From assembly GCA_036927565.1 (NCBI GenBank), contig JAYESD010000009.1, forward strand, positions 157,936,929-158,000,928: DNA of 64,000 nucleotides. Direction: 5' to 3'. How positions within the stretch are numbered: the stretch's first letter is position 1; the number at the start of each line of letters is the position of its first letter. The notes beneath the pieces were generated by a model. The model was not told the origin of the DNA. It ran no database searches and saw only the letters and a list, made by a program, of their open reading frames with translations. Of this stretch, positions 11,511 to 22,180 are shown one piece after another. The DNA comes from Tuctoria greenei. Its lineage: Eukaryota > Streptophyta > Magnoliopsida > Poales > Poaceae. The translations under genes and the position numbers were made by a program.

Positions 11511-13067
11511 GCCGACAACTCAGTCGCAGGCGACCTGTCAACGAAGGCCTCCACAGGGGCCCCAGTGCGCCAAGGAGTCTTCGCAAGGACGTTACCGCGA
11601 CCAACCGCCCGAGCAGCCGAACCGGGTGAAGGGGGCGAGCCCAGCACCACGAAGCTGGCAGTCCTGGCGACCCTACTACCATGGAGTCCGCCAAGGATCG
11701 TATGCGCCATCGGGGGCTCCGAGCTATAGGGCGCCCAAGATCCAGAGGCTCAAGCAAGTCCCGATGCATGGATCTCGGAGGTCCTGGACTACTTGAAAGA
11801 CAATATCCTTCTCGAAGAACATGCCCTGGCAGAAAGGATTGTTCGCATGGCTAAAAGGTACACACTGGTGGAAGAGGATCTCTACCGGTGTGGCGCCAAC
11901 GACATCCTACTGCGATGCATTACCCGGGAGGACGGCTGCGACCTGCTCGCAGAGATCCATGGAGGCGAGTGCGGGAACCACGCGTCCTCCCGCATGCTGG
12001 TTGGTAAAGCCTTTCGGCATGGCTTTTACTGGTCGACAGCACTCCAGGATGCCGCCGAGATGGTAAAGAGATGCAAGGCGTGCCAGTTCCATGCCAAGCA
12101 GATCCACACACCAGCTCAGGCGCTGCAGATGATCCCTCGCTCATGGCCATTCGCTGTATGGGGGTTGGACATCTTGGGACCCTTTCCCAGAGCCGTCGGA
12201 GGATTCCGGCATCTCTACGTCGCCGTAGATAAGTTCACCAAGTGGTCGGAAGCCACCCCAGTTGTCACCATCAACAAGCAGTCAGCAGTAAAATTCATCA
12301 AGTCGATCGTCTGCCGGTTCGGGGTCCCGAACAGAATCATAACTGATAACGGGACCCAGTTCACAAGTGCAGCGTTCTAGGAATACTGCGGGGACCTAGG
12401 GATCCAAGTCTGCTATGCATCAGTTGCTCATCCAAAGAGCAATGGGCAGGTCGAGAGAGCCAATGCAGAGATCCTCAAGGGCCTCAAGACTCGCACATTC
12501 TCACACCTTGAGAAGCATGGTGCAAATTGGGTGGATGAGCTTCCGTGTGCGCTGTGGGCTAGCCGGACATCAATTAGCCGAGCCACGGGGGAAACACCTT
12601 TCTTCTTGGTATACGCGGCAGAGGCCGTCCTCCCCCCAGAAATTACCATGGGCTCCCCCCGTGCCCAGAGGTACGACGAAGCCGCGCAAGACCAGCTCCG
12701 GCGTGAAGACCTGGACCTCGTCGATGAGGGACGAGTGCGAGCGGCTCTCCGAAATGCACGGTACAGGCAGGCGCTCCGGCGCTACCATCAGAGGATCGTG
12801 CGGAGTAGGGAGCTAAAGGTAGACGACCTGGTGTTGCGCTGCATACTCTCCCGGGAAGGGTCTAACAAACTCTCCCCCAGCTGGGAGGGTCCCTTCCGGG
12901 TAACAGAGGTTTGCCGCCCAGGATGCGTCCGCCTGGCTATGGAGGATGTACAGCGATTACCCAACCCATGGAACATCGAGCACCTCCGTAAGTTCTACCC
13001 CCAGACCAGGGTTGGGGCAATGCTATTTCATTGTAAAAGTTACATACTGCCTCAGGACAGCACTTAG
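11511..13067 (+). pseudogene. G1 integrase, decayed
   Basis: From about 11793 one frame gives an HHCC zinc domain (HGGECGNH...CKACQFH) and the catalytic core with WGLDILGPF, ITDNGTQF and QVERANAEIL (D, D, E). The C-terminal part (EAVLPPEITMGS; LSPSWEGPFRV; NPWNIEHLRKFYP) reaches TAG 13065-13067. A TAG at 12378-12380 cuts the core between its second Asp and the Glu. The stretch 11511-11792 is linker, partly out of frame. The C-terminal 120 residues match the integrase fragment of G3 at 42423-42803. Confidence 0.85.
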
Positions 13068-13799
13068 GATAAGGCGATGGGGCTCCGAGTGCACATTCCA
13101 CTTAGCCTGGTCCAGAACCCTAAGTAGGTGCACTCGACTCCATCTGACACCCAGGCCGGGTTATTCCCCTTGTAAAGTTTGCTCCATCTTATGAGAAACT
13201 ATAATGAAAGAATGTTGTCCTGCCTGGTATAGGGTTTGTCAATTCAAAAATTATCTTTAATTTTTATGATGTTGCTGAAAGCCCGCCATGGCTCGTGATC
13301 TATCATGAGCGCTGTTGTTTTCCCCCTGCTTTAGCAATAGTGGGAGCCTTGCTGTCTGGACTGCAGGTGAGGTTGCTTGAGGTACCTGCAATGCGCCTGG
13401 GGCCTCGGATGTTCCAATACTCGGGGTCTGTGTCTCCAGATGGTCTCCCCCGGAAAAGGTTTACGCCAAGCGGGAGGTCCAGGGCCACAACCTGCTTAGC
13501 TTGGTACTGTACCCTAAGCCTGTGCGCTCTGCCTCCCCAGCGCTACAACCGAGTGCTGGGGGCCAGATGGACCACCCTTGGGTAGTTTGGACGACGAGTC
13601 CTAGGCGCAGAAGCACTGAATTACCCAAGCCCCACGAGTCAGCCCAGGATCCTAAGTCAAGCGACACTACAAAAAGAGCAGGAGTAAAGTGACCAGCGGA
13701 CAGAATTACTTCTCTTTTTTGATCTATGTACAAGTCTTTGAGGAAGTTATTCCAGCAACCACCGCCAGAGTACCCGCGAAGACAGTGGACATCGCTGGC
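13068..13799 (+). other. G1 non-coding interval after integrase
   Basis: No supported gene. AT-poor spacer sequence between the integrase stop and the minisatellite. Short open frames on both strands lack any family motif and are interrupted at the matching place in G3. Confidence 0.5.
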
Positions 13800-14050
13800 C
13801 TGAAGCTCCGGCGGCACCCCCAGGGGGCCCGCTGTCGACCTCTCGCTGAAGATGGCGGGCACCGCCGGCCTGAAGCTCCGGCGGCACCCCCAGAGGGCCC
13901 GCTGTCGACCTCTCGCTGAAGATGGCGGGCACCGCCGGCCTGAAGCTCCGGCGGCACCCCAGGGGGCCCGCTGTCGACCTCTCCATAAAGATAGTGGCCA
14001 CTGCGGAACTGAAGCTCCGGTGGCACCCCCAGGGGGGCCGCTGTCGACAT
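13800..14050. repeat. 70-bp minisatellite in G1, four copies
   Basis: Copies start at about 13800, 13870, 13940 and 14009 (period 70, 70, 69). Each copy contains TGAAGCTCCGG, a run of C/G (CCCCCAGGGGGCC) and GCTGTCGACCTCTC. Copies two and three are nearly identical to copy one; the fourth is diverged. It sits between integrase and the 3' end of the antisense ORF. G2 has a different repeat (82-83 bp) at the same place with the same AGCTCC...GGGGGCC core. Confidence 0.9.
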
Positions 14051-14371
14051 GCCTGCATACTCAGCTACGACAATGCTACCTACGAATCCTAGGCTCCTCC
14101 TGCACCGGTCCGCCCTAAACCCTAAGTATATGACAGGTGTGCCCATAACAACTGGCCACGCCTGTCAGGGGGCCATACTTTGGGGGACGACAGGTCCTGG
14201 AAGTTAAGGAACAACAAACAGCTGGAAGACATTGCTGGAAATAAAAGCAAGCTGAGTATAAAAGGGCACCACAGACAGATTTTTTATCACACAAATAAAG
14301 AGTTTGTCATCACAGCCAGCCACAAGACAAAAACAGAAAGACAAAAACTTAAACAGACGCCCGGGGAGCCC

Positions 14372-17353
14372 TCAGCCGCTCCGCTGGAACCTTGAGGCGA
14401 TGAGTGCCACCGCATCCGAAACTTCAGACTTGGCGGCCTCTTCCCTCTCGGCGATGGGTCCCTCGAGGACCGGCTACAGGGAGACGTCGGGGTACCAGCT
14501 CCGGTAGCAGGACAGGATGTGCGTCGCCACCTCCTTCACCAGCATCTGTCCCTCGGCCTCCAGCTGGTTGTCAAGGATGGCCCCCAGCGAGCGCATCCTC
14601 GAGCTGGTGGAGTCGAGCACCGGGAACACCTGACTCACCTCCTGCGCCGGCTCCCCCACGCGCGCCGGGCTGAAGCCGAGCGGCACCAGAGCCGAGTCGG
14701 CACCGCCAAGGAACTCCCAGACCTTCCGGGCCTCGGCGGAGCGCGCCGCCCGGAGCTCCTCCACCTCCTGCTGGGCTGCCGCCAGTGCCCGGGGGCCGCC
14801 GTCCAGGAACCGCTTCTCCTTGGCCGCCAGGTCCCTCTCGCGCTCGCTGACCCCCGCCTTGCGGCGGTCCAAGTCACCCTCCTTGAGGGCGACGTTGAAC
14901 TCGTGATCCAGGAGGGCCTGGCGCTCGACGAACTGGGCCTGCTGCGCCTCGGCCACGGCGGCTTCCCGGCGGTCCAACTCGGCGGCACGGACTCTCGCCC
15001 CTTCCTGCTGGAGGATGAGCCCGCGGCATGTCGCCTCCACTTCAGCCTGCTTCGCCGCCAGCTCCTGCTCCCGTTCGGCTAGAGCAGCCTCCTGGAGGGA
15101 CAACATGTGCTGAAGGTCCTCGCAGGCCTGGAGGCGGGAGCTGGCCTTAGTGTGGATGGCCTCGGCGTCAGCCTTCAGCTTCTGGGTGATGGCGTCCAGC
15201 TGGGCGATGAGGTCGCGCTCCTGCTCAAGGATCTTCATCTCCTCCCGAACGACCGCCTCCCGCTGGGCCGCTCGGCTCTTCGCCGGCCGGGTCCGAGCCT
15301 CCAGGGTCCTCGCCCATTCCCGGAGCTGGTCGTCCTCGTCCTCGAGCTGCCCTTTCTCCCGGGCAAGGGCCGCCTGGGCCTGCCGGAAGCCGGAGTAGGC
15401 CACGGCCATAGCCTCGGACAGGGGGAGAGGCTCCGCCGTAGCAGCGGGCCCCTACCTCCCCACTTCCTCAATGTCGTCCTCCATTTGGAGGACCACTGGG
15501 GAGGCAGAGACCAGGGCCCCCTCCCGGATGGCAGCACCTCGGGCGGTGGCGCCAGCCGACGTAGCAGTGTAGGAGGGCGCGACAGCATCAGCCGGCACGA
15601 AGTAGCCAGTGGACGCGGAGTCGTTGGCAGGCGCAGCGGCGGTTGTCGGCGCGCGCGGCTGGGCTTCGACAGCCACTGCGGGGACCTCGGGCATGGAGGT
15701 CTGAGGTACCCTGGCGGCAGCAGCCTGGTGCACCGGAGCAGGGCCCGAGGCAGCAGACAATCCCCGCGAGCCGGCTGGAGCGGCAGACCCCCCAGCAGAA
15801 GTGCCCGCGGGTGGTGGAGTAGCTGTGGTGGCGCCGAAACCAAGCAAATTCAGACCATAAGAGGTTGACAGGGTAGGCGCACAGCAAAGAACACCCAAGG
15901 TAAAATCTGAGCAGGCTTACCAGGGGACGCTTAAGTTCCACCGCTTCCCGAAAGGGTTGGGGGGGGGATTCAGGCCCCCTGAACCCGTGACGGGGGCCCC
16001 TGAGTGTGCTGGGGGCCCCTGTGGTGGTGGTGTCGGCGGCACCCCCGAGGTCTGGTGCCCCTCCGAACGGAGAGGGAACGCTGGGGTCCCGTCGGCGTTG
16101 AGGAGCCTCCCCCTCTTGCGTGTGGAAGACTCGAGCGGCAAGGTGGCGCCATCAGCGCCCCCTAGCGACGAGTGCGGCAGGGCTCCGGAGTCCTGACGAG
16201 GGGCAGAAGGGGCCGGCGGCGGCGACCGGGCGCGCTTCTTGGGGGACGGGTCCAGCACTGGAACCGGCACCTTCCCCTTCCCCTTGTCGCCGGGTGCGAC
16301 GACGCCACCCCATGGATGGTGCTAGGGGCCGCTCGAGGAGTCGTCGCTTGAAGAACTAACGTCGCTTAAGGGAGCATCGCCTCCCTCAGCGTCATCAGCA
16401 TTGTTAACCCCCCGGAACGGGTCCCCGATCTGGCGCCACGCTAGCCCGGACTCGTCAAGGGTCGGCATCGTCTTCAGCAGCTGCCTCCTCAACTCGGAGT
16501 CCGAGCACAAGGGGCGGCAGGCCGATGGAAGAGCAAGTGCCTCAGCGGAGATGTCGTCGGGGCAGACCCGGGTCAGCATGTCGAGCAGCTGCTGCTCGCC
16601 CAGGTTGGAGTCGGGGCCGGTCTCGAGCCGGGTGCAGTCCGACAGGCCGGTGAACATCGACGCCTGGCGGGCGCGGTGCTGAAGCGGAGCTATGCGGCGG
16701 GACATGAAGTCCCTCAGCACCATGGCAGACGACAGCCCGCGGTCCGCCAACATCTGGATCCTCTCCAGCACCGGGTTGAACGCCTCCTCTAGCTCTGGGC
16801 GCTCCTCCCAGAATGATCGCTCGGAGTAGGGGATCCCGGTGGGGAGGCACATCCGGTCGTGGGCCTCGACCTTGGCGATCATCCAATCTTCGCGCCACAG
16901 CTCCCACCTCGCGGAGTTGAAGGAAGCAATGTACCTCGTGGGGACCTTTGTCCGGTGCTGGAAGTAGTAGGTGCCGAGGTGCTCCTTCGAACTCCTGTCG
17001 GCGGCCCTCAGTACAAAAAAGTAACGGAAGAGCTTTACCGACGGCATCGCCCCCACGAACATCTCGCAGAGGTGAGCGAAGACCGCCAGCATGGCGATCG
17101 AGTTCGGTGCGAGGTGGTGGAGTTGGAGGCCGAATGTCTCCAGGAGCATGACCAGGAAGGCAGATGCTGGCGGGACGAAGCCGGCCAGCACGTACGATGA
17201 TAAGAGGACCATCTCCCCGGTGGAGAGGCTCAGCGGGAGCCTCCCGGGATGGAGCCACGACTCCCGCTCAGGAGTATGCCAGCCGAGAAGCCGGCGCATC
17301 GGGGCCAGGTCAGCGGGCCTGGACAACCTGGACTTGGGCAAGATGCTCGCCAT
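14372..17353 (-). pseudogene. Antisense ORF (aORF) of G1, two exons, decayed
   Basis: Start at 17353 (MASILPKSRLSR); stop TGA at 14372-14374. Exon 1 (17353-15921) begins with a domain I recognise as the Pfam family 'putative gypsy type transposon' (YVLAGFVPPASAF; GLQLHHLAPNSI; FAHLCEMFVG). It then has a Ser/Asp and Pro-rich stretch with KKRARSPPP and STRKRGRLL basic motifs. Intron 15920-15823 (98 bp, GTAAGC...CAG). Exon 2 is Ala/Pro-rich, then a long coiled coil (AEREQELAAKQAE etc.) and a conserved C-terminus. Stops at 16322-16324, 15452-15454 and 14474-14476, and a frame mismatch at the intron (a G run at 15957-15965 is a likely slip), show decay. Function unknown; the family is typical of Tat elements. 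Confidence 0.75.
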
Positions 17354-17900
17354 GAGGATTGAGGGAGGAGGCTCTGGACGGGGAGACTGGGAACTAGAGC
17401 GCAAGAACTGGGCTTGAGGAAAAAGCACGAGCGCAGGAGAGCAAAGGCGGGAGAAAGGACCCTTAGGGGGAAAGTTCTCTTTTTATACACCCCTGCAGGC
17501 CAACAGGTGCAAAAGCGTGGATCGCCACAACCTCGGTAGAAGAGTAACGAACTCGTATGGGCAATGACATGAGGGCCCGGGTCGCTCGACGAAGAAGGCG
17601 AGTCGGGCAGCTAGCCATGCGGGAGGTAACTCGACGGTTTCCGAAAGGGCGAAAGCAGCAGAAGTGCAGGAGCCGCCTTGGGAACCACCGCAGTTAAAGC
17701 ACAATTGAAGGCAGGAGTCACGTCGCGCGGCGCCTGTTCAGCACCTTCACTTATCGAAAGGAGACACGTCGCCTCAACGGCAGGGGCGTGTCGCCTGGGG
17801 AACTGCCTCGAAGTGGAATCGGAAGAGTTGCGCAGGAAGAAAAGGAAGAAGACCCCACCCGCGGTATCGACGACTCTCCCGAGGTGGGCTCGGGGGCCAC
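17354..17900 (-). promoter_or_regulatory. Upstream region of G1 aORF, with antisense TATA box; PPT side of the LTR
   Basis: On the minus strand TATAAAAAG lies at 17487-17479, about 126 nt before the aORF ATG, so the antisense gene can have its own promoter. At equivalent distances G2 and G3 carry TACTTAAGAAG (41030-41020 and 59271-59261). The plus-strand end (TGGGCTCGGGGGCCAC, 17885-17900) is the purine-rich stretch directly before the LTR. No other gene is visible. Confidence 0.45.
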
Positions 17901-18943
17901 TGTCAGTACCCTGCAGACCGGGTAGCCCCGCGCACAGGAGAAAACCACTAAGGACTATGCCCCTGCCTAAGGGGTCGAATCCAAGGCTGCCACGTCGAGG
18001 AGGGAAGGACCAGATCCTACCTCCCCGTCAGGGGGGGGGGGGGGCTCCCAAGCTGCCACGTGGCTGGCAGGACCGGACCCACGCCTTCCCGCTGAGATGG
18101 GCTCCGTAGCCACCACGTGGCCGATCGGGGCCTCAGGGCCAAGCCCGCGTCCTCGCAAGGGAAGGCACCGGAGCTACCACGTGGCCTGTAGGGATGAGCC
18201 CCACCCCTCCATAGGGGTGGGCTCTGAATGCGCCACGTGGCCTGATCCGTCAAGTGCTTTACTTCTCGCAGAGGCAGGCTCCGGCGCAACCACGTGGCGG
18301 ACGACCTACTCAGTGTGGTAAGAAGCTACAGTAAAGGAACGCGTGCGCTGCTTAGACAGGTATTAAGTACGCGCGCCTTCCCCAGGCAGGCTGGGTCGCG
18401 CTTGCGAAAGTCAAGGCTCCAGTGTCCTGTCTTGTCCAAGTAGCCGGTACAGACACATGCCGCAAGACAGACGAATGGGTCGCGGGGACAAGACGGACGA
18501 GACGTGCACCACCATCATCACCAACTATGTGTAGCCCTAGCGCACGGCGCGGCGGGACGGCACATTGAAGCCCTTGACAAAGGGAAGTATATAACAATTA
18601 ATCCTAGATCTTGTATAGGATTTGGCTCTCCCCGGGACCACCTGTCGGGTCTTGGGTCTCACCTTGTAACTACAGAGTCCTTGAACTATAAAAGGACTCG
18701 GCAGACGACCTTCACAAGGGACGGAAAATTAGATCAAGGCTCATACACGCTCAAGCAATGTAATACACAAACACGCCTGTGGACGTAGGGTATTATGCTC
18801 CGGCGGCCCGAACCACGTAAATCCCCTGTGTTCATCATCCTGCTGTGCTCGATCTCCTGGGACTAGCCCTCGTGAATCCAAAGAACCTCCGCGGGCTCCA
18901 CCCTAAGCAGGTCCGGGAGAAGTGTCGTTTATGACATTCGACA
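17901..18943 (+). repeat. 3' LTR of G1 (1043 bp) with five G-boxes
   Basis: It starts TGTCAGTACCCTGC and ends CGACA at 18943. U3 carries five exact CACGTG boxes at 18057, 18114, 18178, 18234 and 18291 (spacing 57, 64, 56, 57), each within CCACGTGG, and one near-miss at 17990. TATAAAA is at 18687-18693. Related LTRs are G2 (41388), G3 (59696), G4 (61452) and G5 (62142). The base after the LTR starts host DNA (ACTGT, candidate target duplication; the other side is not in the window). Confidence 0.85.
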
Positions 18944-19432
18944 ACTGTGATTAATCATTAATCCTTAGTTCTATAGGTTAATAAAACACAAAATTATCTA
19001 TTTTCTTATTTTATAATTAACATAATTCCTACAAATTTACGAATTAACAATTGACAAAATAAAAAAGTTTCACCCGCTGGTCTGTACTGCGCGCGTGTGT
19101 TGGTCTGTAATGCGCGCGTGTGTTGCCTGATATCTTCGGTGCCCTCAGGCATTCTCGATAATTTTTTGAAGAAAAGGGAGTATGTCTTCCTGTTTTTCCC
19201 CAAAGAAATCTATATGCATTTTGTGGCAATTAACGGTCCAGCAACGGAGTAATAGAGAGTCAGTAGCCTGCCTCCACAAACCAGAGCAGGGACACCCAGC
19301 CGGTCTCCTGACGAAGATGGGCTGGGCTTCGCGGCGCTGACATGCAACTCCGGGCTCGGTCGTGGCGGGCGCATGCGCTACGCCGCCGCCATCGCGCTGC
19401 TCTTCCGCTTCCTCCGGAGCTTCGAATTCGAG
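18944..19432. other. Host spacer with a dispersed AT-rich repeat
   Basis: No supported gene. 18955-19070 is AT-rich and similar to 21525-21665 (shared AATTAACATAATTC, ACAAAT, AATTAACAA, GACAAAATAAAAA in the same order), so it is a dispersed repeat of unknown class. 19270-19430 is GC-rich with a short open frame ending in LLFRFLRSFEF. It could be a decayed exon split by the foldback element, but I cannot name it. Confidence 0.4.
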
Positions 19433-20200
19433 GGATTTTTTATTTTTACATTATTAATTTATTATTTAATATTAATAGCATCTGAATTTTCTTTTTTACA
19501 AAATTAGCATCCCTGTCGTCTACGGTGTGGACGACTTGCCACGTGACAGGGTAGCTGTCCACCTCGTGGACGACTTGCAACGTGGTAGCACATGTGGGAG
19601 TCTAAAAAAATTCTGTTTTTGTTCACTTTTGGGTGCTTATTTTAAAATACTTAGAGACATATTTTGGAAATGTTGTTATTGAAGGAAATGTAGTATACAA
19701 TGTGTACTATAAATTTTTGGATAACAATATTTCCAAAATATGTCTCTAGCTATTTTAAAATAGCCGTTTAAAATTGAATAATACTCAGCAAAATTGGGCT
19801 GCAGAGGCAAATTTGCTAAGTTCAATCACTTTTCGATGACTATTTTAAAATAAATAGATATATATTCATAAAATTTTAATATTGCATAACTGTAAAACAA
19901 TCTTTACTTCATTTTATTCAATAACAATATTTCAAAAATATGTTTCTAGGTATTTTAAAATTGGTGTCCAAAAGTGAATGAAACTAAGAAAATTCGGGTT
20001 GCAGAGGCAAATTTGCTGTGTTTAGTCACTTTTAAATAATTATTTTAAAATACTTAAGGACATATTTTAGTCACTTTTAGTCACATGGCAAGTCGTCCAT
20101 ACCGTACGACAGGGATGCTAGTTTTGTAAAAAAAATTCAGACGCTATTAATATTAAATAATGAATTAATAATGCTAAAATAAAAAAATTCCGACTTGGAG
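19424..20200. mobile_element. Mutator-like foldback (non-autonomous MULE) of 759 bp with 9-bp target duplication
   Basis: Element 19433-20191. Its ends are inverted repeats of about 120 bp or more: the left end (GGATTTTTTATTTTTACATT... through TTAATATTAATAGC, CTAGCATCCCTGTCGT-like) matches the reverse complement of the right end with only scattered differences. Flanks GAATTCGAG (19424-19432) and GACTTGGAG (20192-20200) match at 7 of 9 bases, as expected for an old Mutator-type 9-bp duplication. The interior has further nested inverted copies of a TTTCCAAAATATGTCTCTAG-like segment and no coding frame. Confidence 0.75.
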
Positions 20201-20733
20201 CGCGCCGCGCCGCGCCGGGCCGGGGGCTCACAGCGTCAGGACCGAGGCCGCGGTATGGGCCCTGATGAGTGATGACGCTGCTCGCGGCCCGCGCCGCGCC
20301 GCTCGTGCCGACGGCCGTCGGTTTCCTAGTGTGGCTAGCTAGAGGCCGCCGCCGGGTTCTGGGCCACGCTTCCTCAACCCGCGAAGCCAAGTTTTTTGAA
20401 TAATTTCTGTGGCCGATAACAAGTTTCGGTCAACTGTAGAAAAAAGTCAATTATTGCAGTCTTACTTCCCTCTTGCTGAACCGGTTACTTACATCATTAA
20501 GTTTGTTTGCCTTTCTTCAGATAGGAATAAGGATCAGCTGGGGAGCCGACGCGGAGGATCAGGGCGAACAGGTCGCGACGAGGAAAGGTCGTTGAGCCGG
20601 TCAGAGTCAACTATTCCTTTATCTGAAATAACTTAACACGCACAAGCCACAGTTCCTTGCAAAACAAGATGCATGCCGTGTACTCCTCCACTAGACCACG
20701 ACTCCGAGGCGTAAGGCGGTAACTTCGCGCGCG
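20201..20733. other. Host spacer upstream of the membrane-protein gene
   Basis: 20201-20400 is very GC-rich (repeated GCCGCGCC); 20400-20640 is mixed with a CTTCAG intron-end-like site at about 20516. No frame carries a family signature. It may include the distal promoter of the next gene. Confidence 0.35.
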
Positions 20734-20740
20734 CTATAAG
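20734..20740 (+). promoter_or_regulatory. TATA-like box of the membrane-protein gene
   Basis: CTATAAG in GC-rich surroundings, 41-47 nt before the ATG at 20781. Position and sequence fit a plant TATA box with a very short 5' leader. Confidence 0.5.
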
Positions 20741-20780
20741 AACGAGATCAGCGTCCTAGCTTCTTGCTGCTCAATTTGAC

Positions 20781-21176
20781 ATGGACAGAGGTGGTGTCGC
20801 CGACACCGGTCTCGTCCGCGCGGCGCTCGTCGTTATGACCCTGACGTCCACCGTGGCCGTCTACAGAGCCGCAACCGCCGGCGACGTCGCCTCGACGGCG
20901 TTCGTGGCCGCCAGCTACGCCGCGCTGCTGCTCCTCTTCCGGAGGCTCCGCGCTTACGAGCGGTTGTTGTTGTTGCCGGCCGACGACGACGGTAGGGGAC
21001 GTCGTCGGCTGAAGCTGAAACGCGACGTCTGGGCGCTGTGCACGCTGCTCACCGTCCTGTTCGCGTGGAAGGTCGCCGCCGCGATGCCGTCGTGGCCCGT
21101 CGCCGCGGTCGTGTGGACGATGGCCGGTCTCACCACGCTCGGCGGCTTCGTTGCCCTGTTCTTCCATCGTCCGTGA
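20781..21176 (+). CDS. Small four-helix membrane protein, plant-specific family
   Basis: Single-exon gene of 131 codons with a TATA-like box just upstream and a GC-rich coding bias typical of grass genes. The protein has four hydrophobic segments (about residues 10-30, 36-54, 82-101 and 106-127). A basic/acidic loop (RRLRAYE...RGRRRLKLKRD) separates the two pairs. The pattern AALVVMTLTSTVAVYRAA then VAASYAALLLLF then ALCTLLTVLFAWKVAAAMP recalls a family of short uncharacterised grass proteins (I believe DUF6490; not checked). No catalytic motif and no signal peptide separate from the first helix. Function unknown. It ends with Pro-TGA; the 3' flank has a duplicated segment (see findings). Confidence 0.75.
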   Translation: MDRGGVADTGLVRAALVVMTLTSTVAVYRAATAGDVASTAFVAASYAALLLLFRRLRAYERLLLLPADDDGRGRRRLKLKRDVWALCTLLTVLFAWKVAAAMPSWPVAAVVWTMAGLTTLGGFVALFFHRP

Positions 21177-22037
21177 GTCGTGCGTGAGCACTGCATGGAC
21201 CTGTTGCTCATCGATGTAACCATTCTCGTAGTGCATCAATTTTATTGTAAACTTTGGCTCATACAGAATTGCAATTTGTTACTTGTTAGGTGAATGAAGT
21301 GAGTGATTTAGCTTACTTTACTGTAAACGTTGGCTCATACAGAATTGCAATTTGTACATGCAAACTTGGCTTACTGAAGTTAATGATCTTCGTTTGATAA
21401 AATTTTAGCAAGATCCTTTTCTGTGCTATTCAGCTAGGGTCAGTCTATACGTCGGATGCCTGAAATCTCGAAAAATTTCAGGCACTATTTGATTAGCAGC
21501 TAATTTCAGACATTAACCACTAATTTGTAATTAATCTTCCATTCTATATGTTAATCAATTATAAATTTTTTATTTCATCATTTTACAATTAACATAATTC
21601 TACAAATCACAGATTAACAATTACAACCAACAAAATATGGATTGACAATTAACAAAATAAAAATTACTTCAGATCCGGCCGCATCGCCGTGCTCCAGCGC
21701 CTCTGCTGCCACTGAGCCGCGCTCTATCGGAGCCTCGCCGTTGTCGAGGTGCCGCACCACCGGCGACGAGGGTTCGCGCCGCCGCTATGAATCGGGGGCA
21801 CGAAATAGAGTTGAGTGTGAAAGAGAAGAAATAGAGATTAGAATTGAAGAGCCCGTACAAATTTTAAAATAGATCTAAAGATCATCTGAAATCTTTTTCA
21901 ATTTCAAGCACCGAAATAATTTCTCATTCAATTATTGTGGACGGACATGGATTGTTGTTCCGACGTGCACGGAGGCTGAATAGTTTCAGCTGCCAACTTT
22001 AAGACTGGCCATCAGCAGTCGTCGCGGAGACAGAGGC
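21177..22037. other. Host spacer between the two genes
   Basis: It contains the likely 3' UTR of the membrane-protein gene with two copies of a segment (GTAAAC-TTGGCTCATACAG-type) at 21246-21283 and 21322-21358. A short hairpin follows (TGCCTGAAAT...ATTTCAGGCA, 21458-21486), then the AT-rich dispersed repeat at 21525-21665, then a GC-rich piece (21675-21800). No supported gene. Confidence 0.45.
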
Positions 22038-22180
22038 CCGGGCCCAAATTGTGGGCCGTATTAGTCCGGGGCCCGCGGGACAAGAGGCAGCCCGCTGGAC
22101 ACCAGATTTTTTTCCGCTCCTGCTTCCTCCTCCCCCGTTCCGTCTGACCGTGCCTCTCTTCCTCGGCGAAACCACCACCC
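22038..22180 (+). promoter_or_regulatory. Proximal promoter and 5' UTR of the plastid IscA gene
   Basis: Several GGGCC/GGCCC-type elements (GGGCCCAAATTGTGGGCC, then GGGGCCCGCGGG) lie 100-145 nt before the ATG at 22181. Such TGGGCC/GGCCCA (site II-like) elements are typical of plant housekeeping promoters. No TATA box is visible. A pyrimidine-rich leader (CTTCCTCCTCCC) follows. Confidence 0.45.

Larger units (their letters stand above)
7340..18943 (+). mobile_element. Tat-type Ty3/gypsy element G1 (3' part, after S1 insertion)
   Basis: Order of parts on the plus strand: gag, protease, RT, first RNase H, second RNase H, integrase, minisatellite, antisense ORF on the minus strand, 3' LTR. Two RNase H domains and an antisense extra ORF between integrase and LTR are described features of the Tat lineage of Ty3/gypsy elements (as in Grande and RIRE2). 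Every gene is broken by stops or frameshifts, so the copy is old and non-autonomous. The 5' LTR and the start of gag are outside the window. Confidence 0.85.

Noticed and set aside
14519..15868. Plus-strand long frames opposite the G1 aORF
   Set aside because: Shadow frames of a GC-rich coiled-coil gene on the minus strand; the minus frames share motifs with G2 and G3, the plus frames do not.
19300..20400. Possible cytochrome P450 C-terminal exon split by the foldback element
   Set aside because: Only a loose likeness (FRFLRSFEF); no heme-binding Cys motif visible, so no function is given.
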